NCBI GenBank assembly: GCA_016125975.1 | Contig: JAEFCZ010000003.1 | Coordinates: forward strand, 17,052-81,051 | DNA: 64,000 bases | Direction: 5' to 3' | Origin: Candidatus Nitrosopumilus sp. | GTDB taxonomy: Archaea; Thermoproteota; Nitrososphaeria; Nitrososphaerales; Nitrosopumilaceae | Shown: one piece after another, positions 50,166 through 59,347 of the stretch | How the letters are laid out: every line of letters starts with the position of its first letter | Position numbering within the stretch: the stretch's first letter is position 1 | The notes under the pieces: generated by a model | Told to the model about the DNA's origin: nothing | The model's input: only the letters and a program-made list of their open reading frames with translations | Databases searched by the model: none | Made by a program: the position numbers and the translations under genes

Positions 50166-52310
50166 ATGAAAATGAGTGATGAGGAATTAGAATTAGATCT
50201 TGAAGGTGATCTAGATGCAGACTTAGACGATGATTCAGATTCCTCAAAACGAGGTGGTATTTTACAATCTACATCAAAACGTGTCAGAATGATCTTCTCT
50301 GTAATGGCAAGTCCTAACAGAATCGATATTTTGAGAATTCTAAATTCAAAAGGCCCTCTGACTTATTCAGAATTAAAATCTCTAGCTGGATTCAAATCAA
50401 AAAAAGAAAGTGGAAAATTTGCATATCATTTGAGAAAATTACTCAGACAATCACTTGTTGCATTAAATAAATCTGAAAGACGTTATACAATTACAAATCT
50501 TGGAAAATTGGTTTTAAGCTTAGCCAGACAAATTGAAGAAAGATCAATTATTGAAAGTGGAAAGATGTATGTTAGAACATCACACGAATCAATTGAGGAA
50601 TTTAGCTCTCATAAAATTATTCAGTCCTTGGTGCGTGAAGGTACCCTTCCACTTGAATTAGCACAAAAAATTACTGAAGAAGTTGAAAATAGAATTTACA
50701 AGTATCAAACTACCTATCTTACAGGCTCACTTATCAGAGAAATGGTAAACTCTGTGTTACTTGAGCACGGTCATGAAGAATATCGTAACAAACTTGCACG
50801 TCTAGGCTTGCCTGTTTTTGACGTTCAAGAGATGATCACCAACTTAGATAATGTTGATAATGGCGCTGAAGGTCTTTTGTTTAACACTGGTCAAAGAGTT
50901 TTTGCCGAACATCTTCTTACAAACATCTTACCAAAAGATGTAGCAGACTCTCATCTTTCTGGAGACTTGCACATTGCAAATCCTGGAATCTGGTCAATGA
51001 TTCCTGATACAATATTTGTTAATATCAAAGAGTTAATTGAAGATGGAATTGATCTTGGTGGAAAGTATCTTGATGTTTCAAGAATCCCTGCATCAAAACA
51101 ACTAGATGAAATTACAAGTGCACTATCTGTTGTAATTTCACTTCTTTCAAAAGAAGCCTCACAAGAAATTGTACTTGATGGTTTAGTTTCATTGTTTTCA
51201 AAACATTCCAAATCACTTCCAGAACTTGAACAAAAATTAACTGCAGCATTTGCAACTGCATCTACAACTTCCAAATATAATAAAACAAGTACTAATGTTT
51301 CAATTAGATTACAATTAGGATCTGACATAAAAATAATTAATTCAATTATTAATGCATACAAAAACTACACAATGATCACACCAATTCCAAAAATTGGTTT
51401 AATCATTGATAGTGATAAAGGAAAGATTACAGATATTTCAGCAGCTGCATCAGAAATAATTTCACTTGGTGGCAAAGTAATGTTTGCAAAGGGACAGACA
51501 TCAAGTCATGGTGTTACAAATGGATCAACTAAGAACTCTGGACCATTATCAATTATGCTTGAATCAGTATCAATCAATCTTCCAAGATTAGCATTTGAAT
51601 CAAACAAGGATGAAACTTACTTTAGAGCAAGATTGGCATTACTGATGAAACCAGCTTTATCTTCAATGGCACTAAGAAAGAAAGACATTTCAGATTTGAC
51701 TAGACGTGGATTGAATCCTATTTTGGCTAAAAATACTCAATATATGCAAAGAAGCACCGTTTCTCTTGTAGTCAATCTAGTAGGCCTCAAAGAGGCAGTC
51801 TTTAACATCCTTGGATCCCAAGACAATAAGGAAGGTCGAGAAATCCTTCATAAGGTAATTGAGACTGCAGTCGACGTTGGAGCCAAAAAAGGCAAGGAGT
51901 TAGGCGATCCTGTGGCTATCTGCATGACTGAAACTGAGAGTTCAACCCGTTTTGCAACCCTAGATGGTGAGAAATACGGTAAAAACTCCTCTCTAAACTC
52001 CATGGAAGGTGATTCCTACTCTGAAGGTGTAGTAATTAATGCATCTGAAATCTCTGATTATACTAACAAGAGTGAACCAATTTCTGAATGTAATAAACTC
52101 TCAAAGTTGTTAAACGGAGGCTTGTTTGTTACACTTAAAATTGCTAAAGATGCAAAGCCTGCAGAAATTAAAAAGGCAATTGAGAAAACATCAGAACTTA
52201 CAACATCATTCAAGCCAGTACAAGAGATTGCAATCTGTGGTGAGTGTGGATTCAAAGATGAACCATTTGAAGACAAGTGTCCAAAATGCAAGTCTCCATA
52301 TGTTGTCTGA
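50166..52310 (+). CDS. wHTH + ATP-cone + degenerate NrdD-fold protein lacking the glycyl-radical C-terminus
   Basis: MIFSVMASPNRIDILRILNSKGPLTYSELKSL wHTH; YVRTSHESIEEFSSHKIIQSLVREG ATP-cone; NrdD-like HLSGDLHIANPGIW, SINLPRLAFES, TETESSTRFATLDGEKYGK, DYTNKSEPI, CGECGF...CPKC; ends at SPYVV. Confidence 0.8.
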   Translation: MKMSDEELELDLEGDLDADLDDDSDSSKRGGILQSTSKRVRMIFSVMASPNRIDILRILNSKGPLTYSELKSLAGFKSKKESGKFAYHLRKLLRQSLVALNKSERRYTITNLGKLVLSLARQIEERSIIESGKMYVRTSHESIEEFSSHKIIQSLVREGTLPLELAQKITEEVENRIYKYQTTYLTGSLIREMVNSVLLEHGHEEYRNKLARLGLPVFDVQEMITNLDNVDNGAEGLLFNTGQRVFAEHLLTNILPKDVADSHLSGDLHIANPGIWSMIPDTIFVNIKELIEDGIDLGGKYLDVSRIPASKQLDEITSALSVVISLLSKEASQEIVLDGLVSLFSKHSKSLPELEQKLTAAFATASTTSKYNKTSTNVSIRLQLGSDIKIINSIINAYKNYTMITPIPKIGLIIDSDKGKITDISAAASEIISLGGKVMFAKGQTSSHGVTNGSTKNSGPLSIMLESVSINLPRLAFESNKDETYFRARLALLMKPALSSMALRKKDISDLTRRGLNPILAKNTQYMQRSTVSLVVNLVGLKEAVFNILGSQDNKEGREILHKVIETAVDVGAKKGKELGDPVAICMTETESSTRFATLDGEKYGKNSSLNSMEGDSYSEGVVINASEISDYTNKSEPISECNKLSKLLNGGLFVTLKIAKDAKPAEIKKAIEKTSELTTSFKPVQEIAICGECGFKDEPFEDKCPKCKSPYVV

Positions 52311-52335
52311 AATTCATAAACGAAAAACTAGTTAC

Positions 52336-52489
52336 GATCATTTTTGAAAACTTTTTGATCTGTTTCAGACTAATGCGATCATCGTTACTGCAGAAGTTAT
52401 GCCGTTATGAAGTTCATAGTAGCGTTGTCAATTTTATTGAACCGAAATTTTAGACAAAAACTGACAAATGATTTATACCCGCATTGATC
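52336..52489 (+). promoter_or_regulatory. Candidate nrdJ regulatory region (GATC cluster, TATA-like ATTTATAC)
   Basis: GATC at 52336, 52357, 52377 and 52486 between the regulator-like gene and nrdJ; partial dyad CGTTACT...AGTAGCG. Confidence 0.35.
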
Positions 52490-52513
52490 ATAACCCTCTA
52501 CGGGGAGATTATA

Positions 52514-55165
52514 ATGGATAATTCACAAATAGAAAATACGATCAATGAGATCCGTAAGCGCAGTGGCGCAGTAACGGCTTTCAATAAAGATAAAATTTCA
52601 AATGCCATATTTAGGGCATTGGCTGCCACCTCTAAAGCCGACCGTGGTCTAGCCGATCAATTAGCAGAAAATGTTGTTGATAAATTAGTAGAGCAAGGAT
52701 TCACTAGTTCTAGAACGCCTACAGTTGAAGATATTCAAGATATTGTAGAGTCTACTTTGATTGATAGTGGTAATAGCGATATTGCAAAAGCCTACATTGT
52801 TTACAGACATGAAAGAAGAAAACTAAGAGACGAAAAAATGAAGGTCCTAAACCTAAAGGCCCTTGATCCAGTCTCCAAAAAGTTTGACTTGAATTGTCTT
52901 AGAGTCTTAGCATCAAGATACCTTTTCAGAAATGGAAAAAATGAGATTACTGAATCTCCAACTCAAATGTTTGAGAGAGTTGCAATCCTAGTCGGAATTG
53001 GTGATATTCTATATGATGCACAAGTCTTTGATAATTCTGGAAATACAACCCAAGATGTAGAGGAAGCGAAATCTTATCTTGAAAAACTAGATGCCTTTGA
53101 TTACAAGTTCAAAGTTGGAGATTACTTCTTCAACAAATGGCACTTTAGATCCATGATCAATCACTATGTGACTCTTGCAAACAAGGGTCAGATGAAAGTA
53201 AGCTTCAAAGAACTTTTGACACTGCTTGCAGCTAAGAAATTAGATAACTATGCAGACAAAATCACAGAATACTTTGATCTGATGGTCTCACAAGACTTTT
53301 TGCCAAATTCTCCAACAATGATGAATGCAGGTGGAAGACTAGGTCAACTTTCTGCATGCTTTGTACTTGGAATGAATGATGGCATGGAAGAAATCATGAA
53401 ATCAACTTCTGATGCAGCATTAATCTTCAAATCCGGCGGTGGAGTTGGAATTAATTACTCTGATCTTCGTGAAGAAGGTGACATTGTAGCATCAACATCA
53501 GGTGTTGCATCTGGTCCAGTATCCTTCATGAACATCATTAACACAGTCACTGAAGTTGTTAAGCAAGGAGGAAAGAGACGTGGCGCTAACATGGGAATCA
53601 TTGAAGCATGGCATCCAGATGTTGAAAAATTCATTACAAACAAAACAGAACCTGGTGTTTTAGAAAACTTTAACGTCAGTGTTGGTGTTTGGGAAGACTT
53701 TTGGCATGCACTTGTAAACACTAGCGATGGTAACTATGTTTTACGTAGCCCACGTGACAAAAAACCAGTTAAAGAAATTAATGCACATCAATTAATTGAC
53801 TTGATTGCATTATCTGCATGGAAAAGTGCAGAACCTGGTTTGATCTTCTTTGATCAAATTAACAAATACAATGTATTTGCAAAAGCAAGACAAGCACCAT
53901 TACGTGCAACAAACCCATGTGGTGAACAAAGTCTTTACCCATACGAATCTTGTAATCTGGGTTCTATCAATTTAGTAAATCTCGTAAAGAGACAAGCAGA
54001 TGGAACCTATGAATTTGATTGGCAAAGATATGAAGAGACAATCAGAAAGACTACCAGATTCCTTGATAACATCATCGATGTTAATCACTATCCCGTTCCA
54101 GAGATCAACGTAGCATCAAAAGAGTCACGACGAATTGGATTAGGCGTAATGGGTGTAGCAGATCTCTTGTACAAATTAAGAATCCCATACAATTCCAAAG
54201 AAGGGTATGAACTACAATCCAAACTATCTGAAGCCTTAACATACTATTCCATGGAAGAAAGTGTCGCTCTTGCAAAATCTCGTGGCGAATTCCCACTATG
54301 TTCCAAGACTGAATATCCTGAAGGAAAGATTCCAGTTGCAGGCTATTATGAAAAGCCAAAAGAATCTCACTCCTATGAATGGGATGCATTAATTGAGAAA
54401 ATAAAACAATATGGAATAAGAAATGTCCTAACTACAACAGTAGCACCAACAGGTACTCTGTCAATGATTGCAGATTGTTCAAATGGTATGGAACCTGCAT
54501 TTGCATTGGTATTTGAAAAGAGAGTTACTGTAGGGAGATTCTTCTACACAAACAAAATTGTTGAACAAGTCCTAAAAGAAAATAATCTGTACACAGATGA
54601 AATTCTTGCAAAGATTGCAGATAACTACGGTTCATTAAAAGGAATTGATGAAATTCCTCAATGGATGCAAGATGTCTTTGTAACTGCAATGGATATTCAC
54701 TGGTCTGATCACTTGATGGCCCAAGGTGTATGGCAAGATTGGATTGGAAATGCAATTGCAAAAACAATCAACATGCCATATGATGTAACTGCAGAAGATG
54801 TAAAGTCTGCATATCTGTTAGCACATGAAATTGGACTCAAAGGCATTACAGTTTATCGTGATGGTTCTAGACACAAACAAGTCCTTCACATGACTAGTGA
54901 GAATGCAGAGAAAACATTTGATGTTACACCAAGTGAGCATGTAACAAGTTATGTTACACAACAAATTACAAATCCATACATCAAATCACAAGTTAATGCA
55001 GCACTTGCATTGAAAGTACATGACGAAGAGATAAAGGCTGAACCAATCCAACAAGAGGAAGTTTCAGAAGATCGTCTATGTCCAACATGTAAGAACAACC
55101 TTGTATTTGTAGAAGGTTGTAGTATCTGCATTGAATGTGGATTTAGTGGTTGTACCTCTGGATAG
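52514..55165 (+). CDS. nrdJ: Adenosylcobalamin-dependent (class II) ribonucleotide reductase
   Basis: ATP-cone, LPNSPTMMNAGGRLGQLSACFVLGM, NPCGEQSLYPYESCNLGSINL, TVAPTGTLSMIADCSNGMEPAF, C-terminal Cys-rich tail. Confidence 0.95.
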   Translation: MDNSQIENTINEIRKRSGAVTAFNKDKISNAIFRALAATSKADRGLADQLAENVVDKLVEQGFTSSRTPTVEDIQDIVESTLIDSGNSDIAKAYIVYRHERRKLRDEKMKVLNLKALDPVSKKFDLNCLRVLASRYLFRNGKNEITESPTQMFERVAILVGIGDILYDAQVFDNSGNTTQDVEEAKSYLEKLDAFDYKFKVGDYFFNKWHFRSMINHYVTLANKGQMKVSFKELLTLLAAKKLDNYADKITEYFDLMVSQDFLPNSPTMMNAGGRLGQLSACFVLGMNDGMEEIMKSTSDAALIFKSGGGVGINYSDLREEGDIVASTSGVASGPVSFMNIINTVTEVVKQGGKRRGANMGIIEAWHPDVEKFITNKTEPGVLENFNVSVGVWEDFWHALVNTSDGNYVLRSPRDKKPVKEINAHQLIDLIALSAWKSAEPGLIFFDQINKYNVFAKARQAPLRATNPCGEQSLYPYESCNLGSINLVNLVKRQADGTYEFDWQRYEETIRKTTRFLDNIIDVNHYPVPEINVASKESRRIGLGVMGVADLLYKLRIPYNSKEGYELQSKLSEALTYYSMEESVALAKSRGEFPLCSKTEYPEGKIPVAGYYEKPKESHSYEWDALIEKIKQYGIRNVLTTTVAPTGTLSMIADCSNGMEPAFALVFEKRVTVGRFFYTNKIVEQVLKENNLYTDEILAKIADNYGSLKGIDEIPQWMQDVFVTAMDIHWSDHLMAQGVWQDWIGNAIAKTINMPYDVTAEDVKSAYLLAHEIGLKGITVYRDGSRHKQVLHMTSENAEKTFDVTPSEHVTSYVTQQITNPYIKSQVNAALALKVHDEEIKAEPIQQEEVSEDRLCPTCKNNLVFVEGCSICIECGFSGCTSG

Positions 55166-55211
55166 ATAACAGAATCACAACTTTTTTACTTTCTTTTCTT
55201 TTTGAGTTCGT

Positions 55212-56327
55212 ATGGATAAGAAGATTCTAGGCGTAACTATAGGCGTGGCTGTAGTCATAGCAGTTATAGCTGGAGTCCTCAGTATTCCAAGTTCTGAAGT
55301 AATTCCTCAAAATACTAATGACAAAATTGGATTAGTGATAAATTCTCCAAATCAATCTACAACATTACAAGAGTTAGATGAGATTTATTCTACTGCATCT
55401 GAATCTGGAATTGGTAGAAGCAATGTCTATCTATTTTGGAATTTAATTGAACCTGAACGTGGTGAATACAATTGGAAATACTCTGATGCTTTAATGAGCT
55501 TTAACAAAAAAAGTGATCTCAAAGTTACACTTTATTTTTCAATAATTAACGGAGAAACCCTAGGACCATTTCCAAGTTGGATTGGAAAACCTCCACTTCA
55601 ATCACTTGGAGAAGACAGAGTAATCAATGTCCTTGATGCAATTTTATCACGATATGATCTTGTTGATACTGTAATTCTTGCAGGAGAAACAGAATCACAA
55701 TTTCGATATTCTGAACAAAACATACCTGTTTACAAAGAACTCTTTACAGGAATATCTGATGGAATTAAAGAAAAACACCCTGATATTAAAATTGGAAATG
55801 CGTTTGCATTACATCAAGTTTTGAATAAAAATTTGAGACATATTGTAACTGATTTAGATGTTGGGGATTTTGTTGCATTCTCTTATTCTCCTGTAGATAC
55901 TGTTGGTGATATGGTAAAAACACCACAACAAGCAAAAGAAGAACTACAAGAAATTATTGATTTGGCAGGTGACAAAAAGGCTGCAATTTTTGAGATTAGT
56001 TGGAGTACATCTGATTTTGTTGGAGGAAGTGAAGCCTCTCAGACTGAATTTTTAGAAAAATCATTTGAATTTTACACAGAAAATGAATCGGAATTGGAAT
56101 TTTTTATTTGGTATAGGCAAAATGACAAGCCTGATGGAACCTGTTCATTTGAAGCACAAGAGATTGGAAATGACAAACTTTCAGTAGAAGGCTCTGGGTT
56201 TGGAAGCAGCGAACATGTAATTGAGAGATTAAACCATTATGTCTGCAATGCTGGATTATTTGATGAAAATGGTAATCCAAAAGCAAGTTGGGATGAATTC
56301 AAAAATCAAATTCAAATGTTAAACTAA
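55212..56327 (+). CDS. Membrane-anchored glycoside-hydrolase-like (TIM-barrel-like) protein
   Basis: N-terminal TM helix; VYLFWNLIEPERGEYNWKYSDALM resembles a GH clan-A pattern. Confidence 0.55.
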   Translation: MDKKILGVTIGVAVVIAVIAGVLSIPSSEVIPQNTNDKIGLVINSPNQSTTLQELDEIYSTASESGIGRSNVYLFWNLIEPERGEYNWKYSDALMSFNKKSDLKVTLYFSIINGETLGPFPSWIGKPPLQSLGEDRVINVLDAILSRYDLVDTVILAGETESQFRYSEQNIPVYKELFTGISDGIKEKHPDIKIGNAFALHQVLNKNLRHIVTDLDVGDFVAFSYSPVDTVGDMVKTPQQAKEELQEIIDLAGDKKAAIFEISWSTSDFVGGSEASQTEFLEKSFEFYTENESELEFFIWYRQNDKPDGTCSFEAQEIGNDKLSVEGSGFGSSEHVIERLNHYVCNAGLFDENGNPKASWDEFKNQIQMLN

Positions 56328-56328
56328 A

Positions 56329-56997
56329 ATGATTTCCATAGTTTTAGCTGAATCCGCATTAGAGCTTGTTCCATCTGAATTAAAACATCATCAATCAGTT
56401 ATTTCACATGCAAGAAAATTAGGAAAACTTTCATCTGAAATTTTGTTAGATAATTCATGGCACTTTGCAGCAATGAAAGAAATCAATAACGAATTAAAGA
56501 GAGGCAGACCTGATCTTGTACACTTTTTAATATTAGAAGCTACAACAATTCCACTTTATCAAAAAAATGAAATCAAACTTTATGTTCATACAATAGATGA
56601 TAAAGTAATTTCTTTTGGTGAAAATGTACATGTACCAAAATCTTATCATCGATTTGCAGGATTAATTGAAAAGTTGTATAAAGAAAAACAAGTAACTGCA
56701 AATGATCAAGTTTTACTTGAAATCCAAGACAAAACATTTTCAGAATTAATTGATGAAATAAACCCATCCAAAGTATTTGGATTTTCTACTAAAGGTATTT
56801 CTAGTTCATATGAAAAAATTTCAGCAGATATCTTAAATGATACCTGTCTTGTATTTGGTGGATTCCAAAAAGGACACTTTTCAGACTCTGTTGAAAAAAA
56901 ATTCACTCAAATGTATTCTGTTGGTGATGAGTCATTTGAAGGCCATACTGTTGTTGCTAGAATGCTATATGAGTATGAAAAAACCATTTTTATGTAG
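56329..56997 (+). CDS. nep1: rRNA small-subunit pseudouridine methyltransferase Nep1
   Basis: RGRPDLVHFLILEATTIPLY, HTIDDKVISFGENVHVPKSYHRFAGLIEKLY, VFGGFQKGHFSD. Confidence 0.94.
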   Translation: MISIVLAESALELVPSELKHHQSVISHARKLGKLSSEILLDNSWHFAAMKEINNELKRGRPDLVHFLILEATTIPLYQKNEIKLYVHTIDDKVISFGENVHVPKSYHRFAGLIEKLYKEKQVTANDQVLLEIQDKTFSELIDEINPSKVFGFSTKGISSSYEKISADILNDTCLVFGGFQKGHFSDSVEKKFTQMYSVGDESFEGHTVVARMLYEYEKTIFM

Positions 56998-57019
56998 GAG
57001 CAAAAATTTGCATTCTGTT

Positions 57020-57093
57020 GCAGTCATAGTATAGCCTGGTTAGTATTCGGGGTTTCCAACCCTGTGACGCGGGTTCGAATCCCGCTGACTGCA
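57020..57093 (+). tRNA. tRNA-Gly(TCC)
   Basis: GCAGTCA/TGACTGC acceptor, anticodon stem CGGGG/CCCTG with loop TTTCCAA, T-arm GCGGGTTCGAATCCCGC. Confidence 0.93.
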
Positions 57094-57127
57094 TTTTTTT
57101 GATTCTAATAAGAAGTAATTTTTAGGT

Positions 57128-57448
57128 GTGACTTTAGAAATTATTGTGAAACCTGCAGTAAGAAAACTTGCAATGGAGAGAATGCAAATTTTAATTAAAA
57201 ATGCTATTAGTAATGCAAAAACAAATCCTGAACTATCTCAACGTCAAGCTTTTCTTGCTCGAAGAATTAGTACTAGACACAAAATCAGAATACCTTATGA
57301 TCTTAGGATGGTTTTTTGTAAAAAATGCAAATCATTCATTGTCCCTGGAGTAAACTCTAGAATTCGTTTGGGTAGAGCGTCTGTTAAGTCGATCAGAATA
57401 TCTTGTTACTTGTGTGGGCATACATATCGCAAAATAATATCTCAATGA
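57128..57448 (+). CDS. rnp4: RNase P protein component 4
   Basis: ARRISTRHKIRIPYDLRMVFCKKCKSFIVPGVNSRIRLG...CYLCGHTYR. Confidence 0.92.
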   Translation: MTLEIIVKPAVRKLAMERMQILIKNAISNAKTNPELSQRQAFLARRISTRHKIRIPYDLRMVFCKKCKSFIVPGVNSRIRLGRASVKSIRISCYLCGHTYRKIISQ

Positions 57449-57479
57449 TTTATAAGACGATTCTCGATTTTTTGACTTC

Positions 57480-57932
57480 ATGGCAAAGGTATACGATGTA
57501 CCAGCAGATGTATTGATAGGAAAACTAGCTGATATTCTAAAGAATGAGGATATTCCAGCTCCTTCTTGGATTCCATTTGTAAAAACTGGAGCTCATGCTG
57601 ACAAACCACCACAAAACCGTGATTGGTGGCATACTAGATGTGCTTCAATTATGAGAAAGATTTACCTCAATGGCCCAATTGGAATTAATGAATTAAGAAA
57701 AGATTATGGTGGTGGTAAACCCTATGGATATGGCGCAGCTCATCACAAAAATGCTGGTGGTGCAATTATTAGAAATGCCATTCATGGATTAGAAAAATTA
57801 GGTTATCTAGAAAAAGTTGAGAAGAAAGGTCGTGTAATTTCTAAACAAGGTATGCAAAAACTCGATAGACTATCAACAGAAATTCTAAAAGAAATGATTG
57901 TTGAAAATCCTAAATTGAAAGTTTACACTTAG
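57480..57932 (+). CDS. rps19e: 30S ribosomal protein S19e
   Basis: KVYDVPADVLIGKLA, DWWHTRCASIMRKIYLNGPIGINELRKDYGG. Confidence 0.96.
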   Translation: MAKVYDVPADVLIGKLADILKNEDIPAPSWIPFVKTGAHADKPPQNRDWWHTRCASIMRKIYLNGPIGINELRKDYGGGKPYGYGAAHHKNAGGAIIRNAIHGLEKLGYLEKVEKKGRVISKQGMQKLDRLSTEILKEMIVENPKLKVYT

Positions 57933-57939
57933 ATTCAAA

Positions 57940-58221
57940 ATGAGTTTTCCTGAATCAAACGATCAACCTCAAGATAATACAAACCACGAACTAGCTGCAC
58001 AAAAAGAACAAGTTCTAAAACAAATTCTTGTCCCAGAAGCAAGAATGAGATTAAACAATATCAAAATGGTGAAACCTGAATTGGCCGATCTTGTTGAACA
58101 ATATTTGATAGGAATGGCAACTCAGGGAAAAATCCCTGGCCAAATATCCGACGATCAATTAAAGCAAATCTTGCTTTCTACACAACAACCCAAACGAGAT
58201 TTCAAATTTAATCGCGTCTGA
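57940..58221 (+). CDS. PDCD5-family DNA-binding protein
   Basis: LKQILVPEARMRLNNIKMVKPELADLVEQYLIGMATQGKIPGQISDDQLKQIL. Confidence 0.92.
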   Translation: MSFPESNDQPQDNTNHELAAQKEQVLKQILVPEARMRLNNIKMVKPELADLVEQYLIGMATQGKIPGQISDDQLKQILLSTQQPKRDFKFNRV

Positions 58222-58263
58222 TCTCAGATAAAATATAATTATGGGCAAGTAACCGGTTATTTT

Positions 58264-59340
58264 ATGAAAGCCGTTGTATACAATGAATATGCACCAGATG
58301 ATAATTACGCTAAGATCCTTAAAGTCCAGGATATAGACGAACCAAAACCAAAACCAGATGAGGTAATTTTTACCAATAAAGCATCTGCCCTAAATTATAA
58401 TGATATTTGGGGAATGAGAGGAGTTCCAGTAGCAGTTCCTCTTCCACACGTTTCAGGTTCTGATGTAGCTGGAGATGTTATCGCCGTAGGCGAAGATGTA
58501 CAAAATTTCAAAGTAGGTGACAGAGTTGTCTCTCACTCAAACTTAGCATGCAGAGTTTGTAAAGCATGTACTGATGGAAGAGAATTTGATTGTACCCGAA
58601 GACAAGTTTGGGGTTTCCAGACTGGACCTCTTTGGGGAGCATACTCTGAACAAATTCATTTACCAGAAGTAAATGTTTCAAAAATTCCTGATAGCGTTTC
58701 ATATGAAGATGCAGCAGCAGCTTCAATGACCCTTCTAACTTCATGGCACATGTTAGTTGGAAGAGCAAACATTACTCCAGGTCAAACAGTACTCGTAATG
58801 GGTGGTGGTTCTGGTGTTGGAAGCTTTGCAATTCAAATTGCAAAATTATACAACTGTGATGTAATTGCAACTGCAAGTCCAGACAAATTAGATAAATGTC
58901 TAGAACTTGGTGCAGATTATGCAGTAGATCATAGAAAAGACGATTGGAATAAAGAAGTCTTTAAGATATCAAAAGAACTTGCAAAAACCAAAGGTGAAGC
59001 ACCTGGAATTGATATTGCATTTGATCATATTGGTCAAACTCACTTCAACAAGCAACTAACCTTACTCAAGTATGGTGCATCTCTTGTCTCATGTGGTGCA
59101 ACAACAGGTTATGATGCACAAATAGATCTTAGACACATATTCTTCAAAGGAATTAATGTCTTAGGTTCAACACAAGGAACAAAAGCTGAACTTGATCAAG
59201 GTCTTTACTGGATGGGTCAAGGAAAACTAAAGTCCATTGTTGACTCTGTCTATACATTCGAGCAAGCCGCAGAGGCTCACACAAAAATGTTAGATGGTAA
59301 ATTCTTTGGCAAAATCTTAATGAAGCCTGAAGGCGCTTAG
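58264..59340 (+). CDS. Zinc-dependent alcohol dehydrogenase/quinone oxidoreductase-family protein (MDR)
   Basis: SGSDVAGDVIAVGEDV, CRVCKACTDGREFDC, VLVMGGGSGVGSFAIQIAKL. Confidence 0.92.
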   Translation: MKAVVYNEYAPDDNYAKILKVQDIDEPKPKPDEVIFTNKASALNYNDIWGMRGVPVAVPLPHVSGSDVAGDVIAVGEDVQNFKVGDRVVSHSNLACRVCKACTDGREFDCTRRQVWGFQTGPLWGAYSEQIHLPEVNVSKIPDSVSYEDAAAASMTLLTSWHMLVGRANITPGQTVLVMGGGSGVGSFAIQIAKLYNCDVIATASPDKLDKCLELGADYAVDHRKDDWNKEVFKISKELAKTKGEAPGIDIAFDHIGQTHFNKQLTLLKYGASLVSCGATTGYDAQIDLRHIFFKGINVLGSTQGTKAELDQGLYWMGQGKLKSIVDSVYTFEQAAEAHTKMLDGKFFGKILMKPEGA

Positions 59341-59347
59341 TCATTTA

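Noticed and set aside
54105-54389. Minus-strand ORFs (also 54525-54767, 53455-53721 and 54949-55131) inside nrdJ
   Set aside because: Fully contained antisense ORFs within a strongly conserved gene; no domain signature
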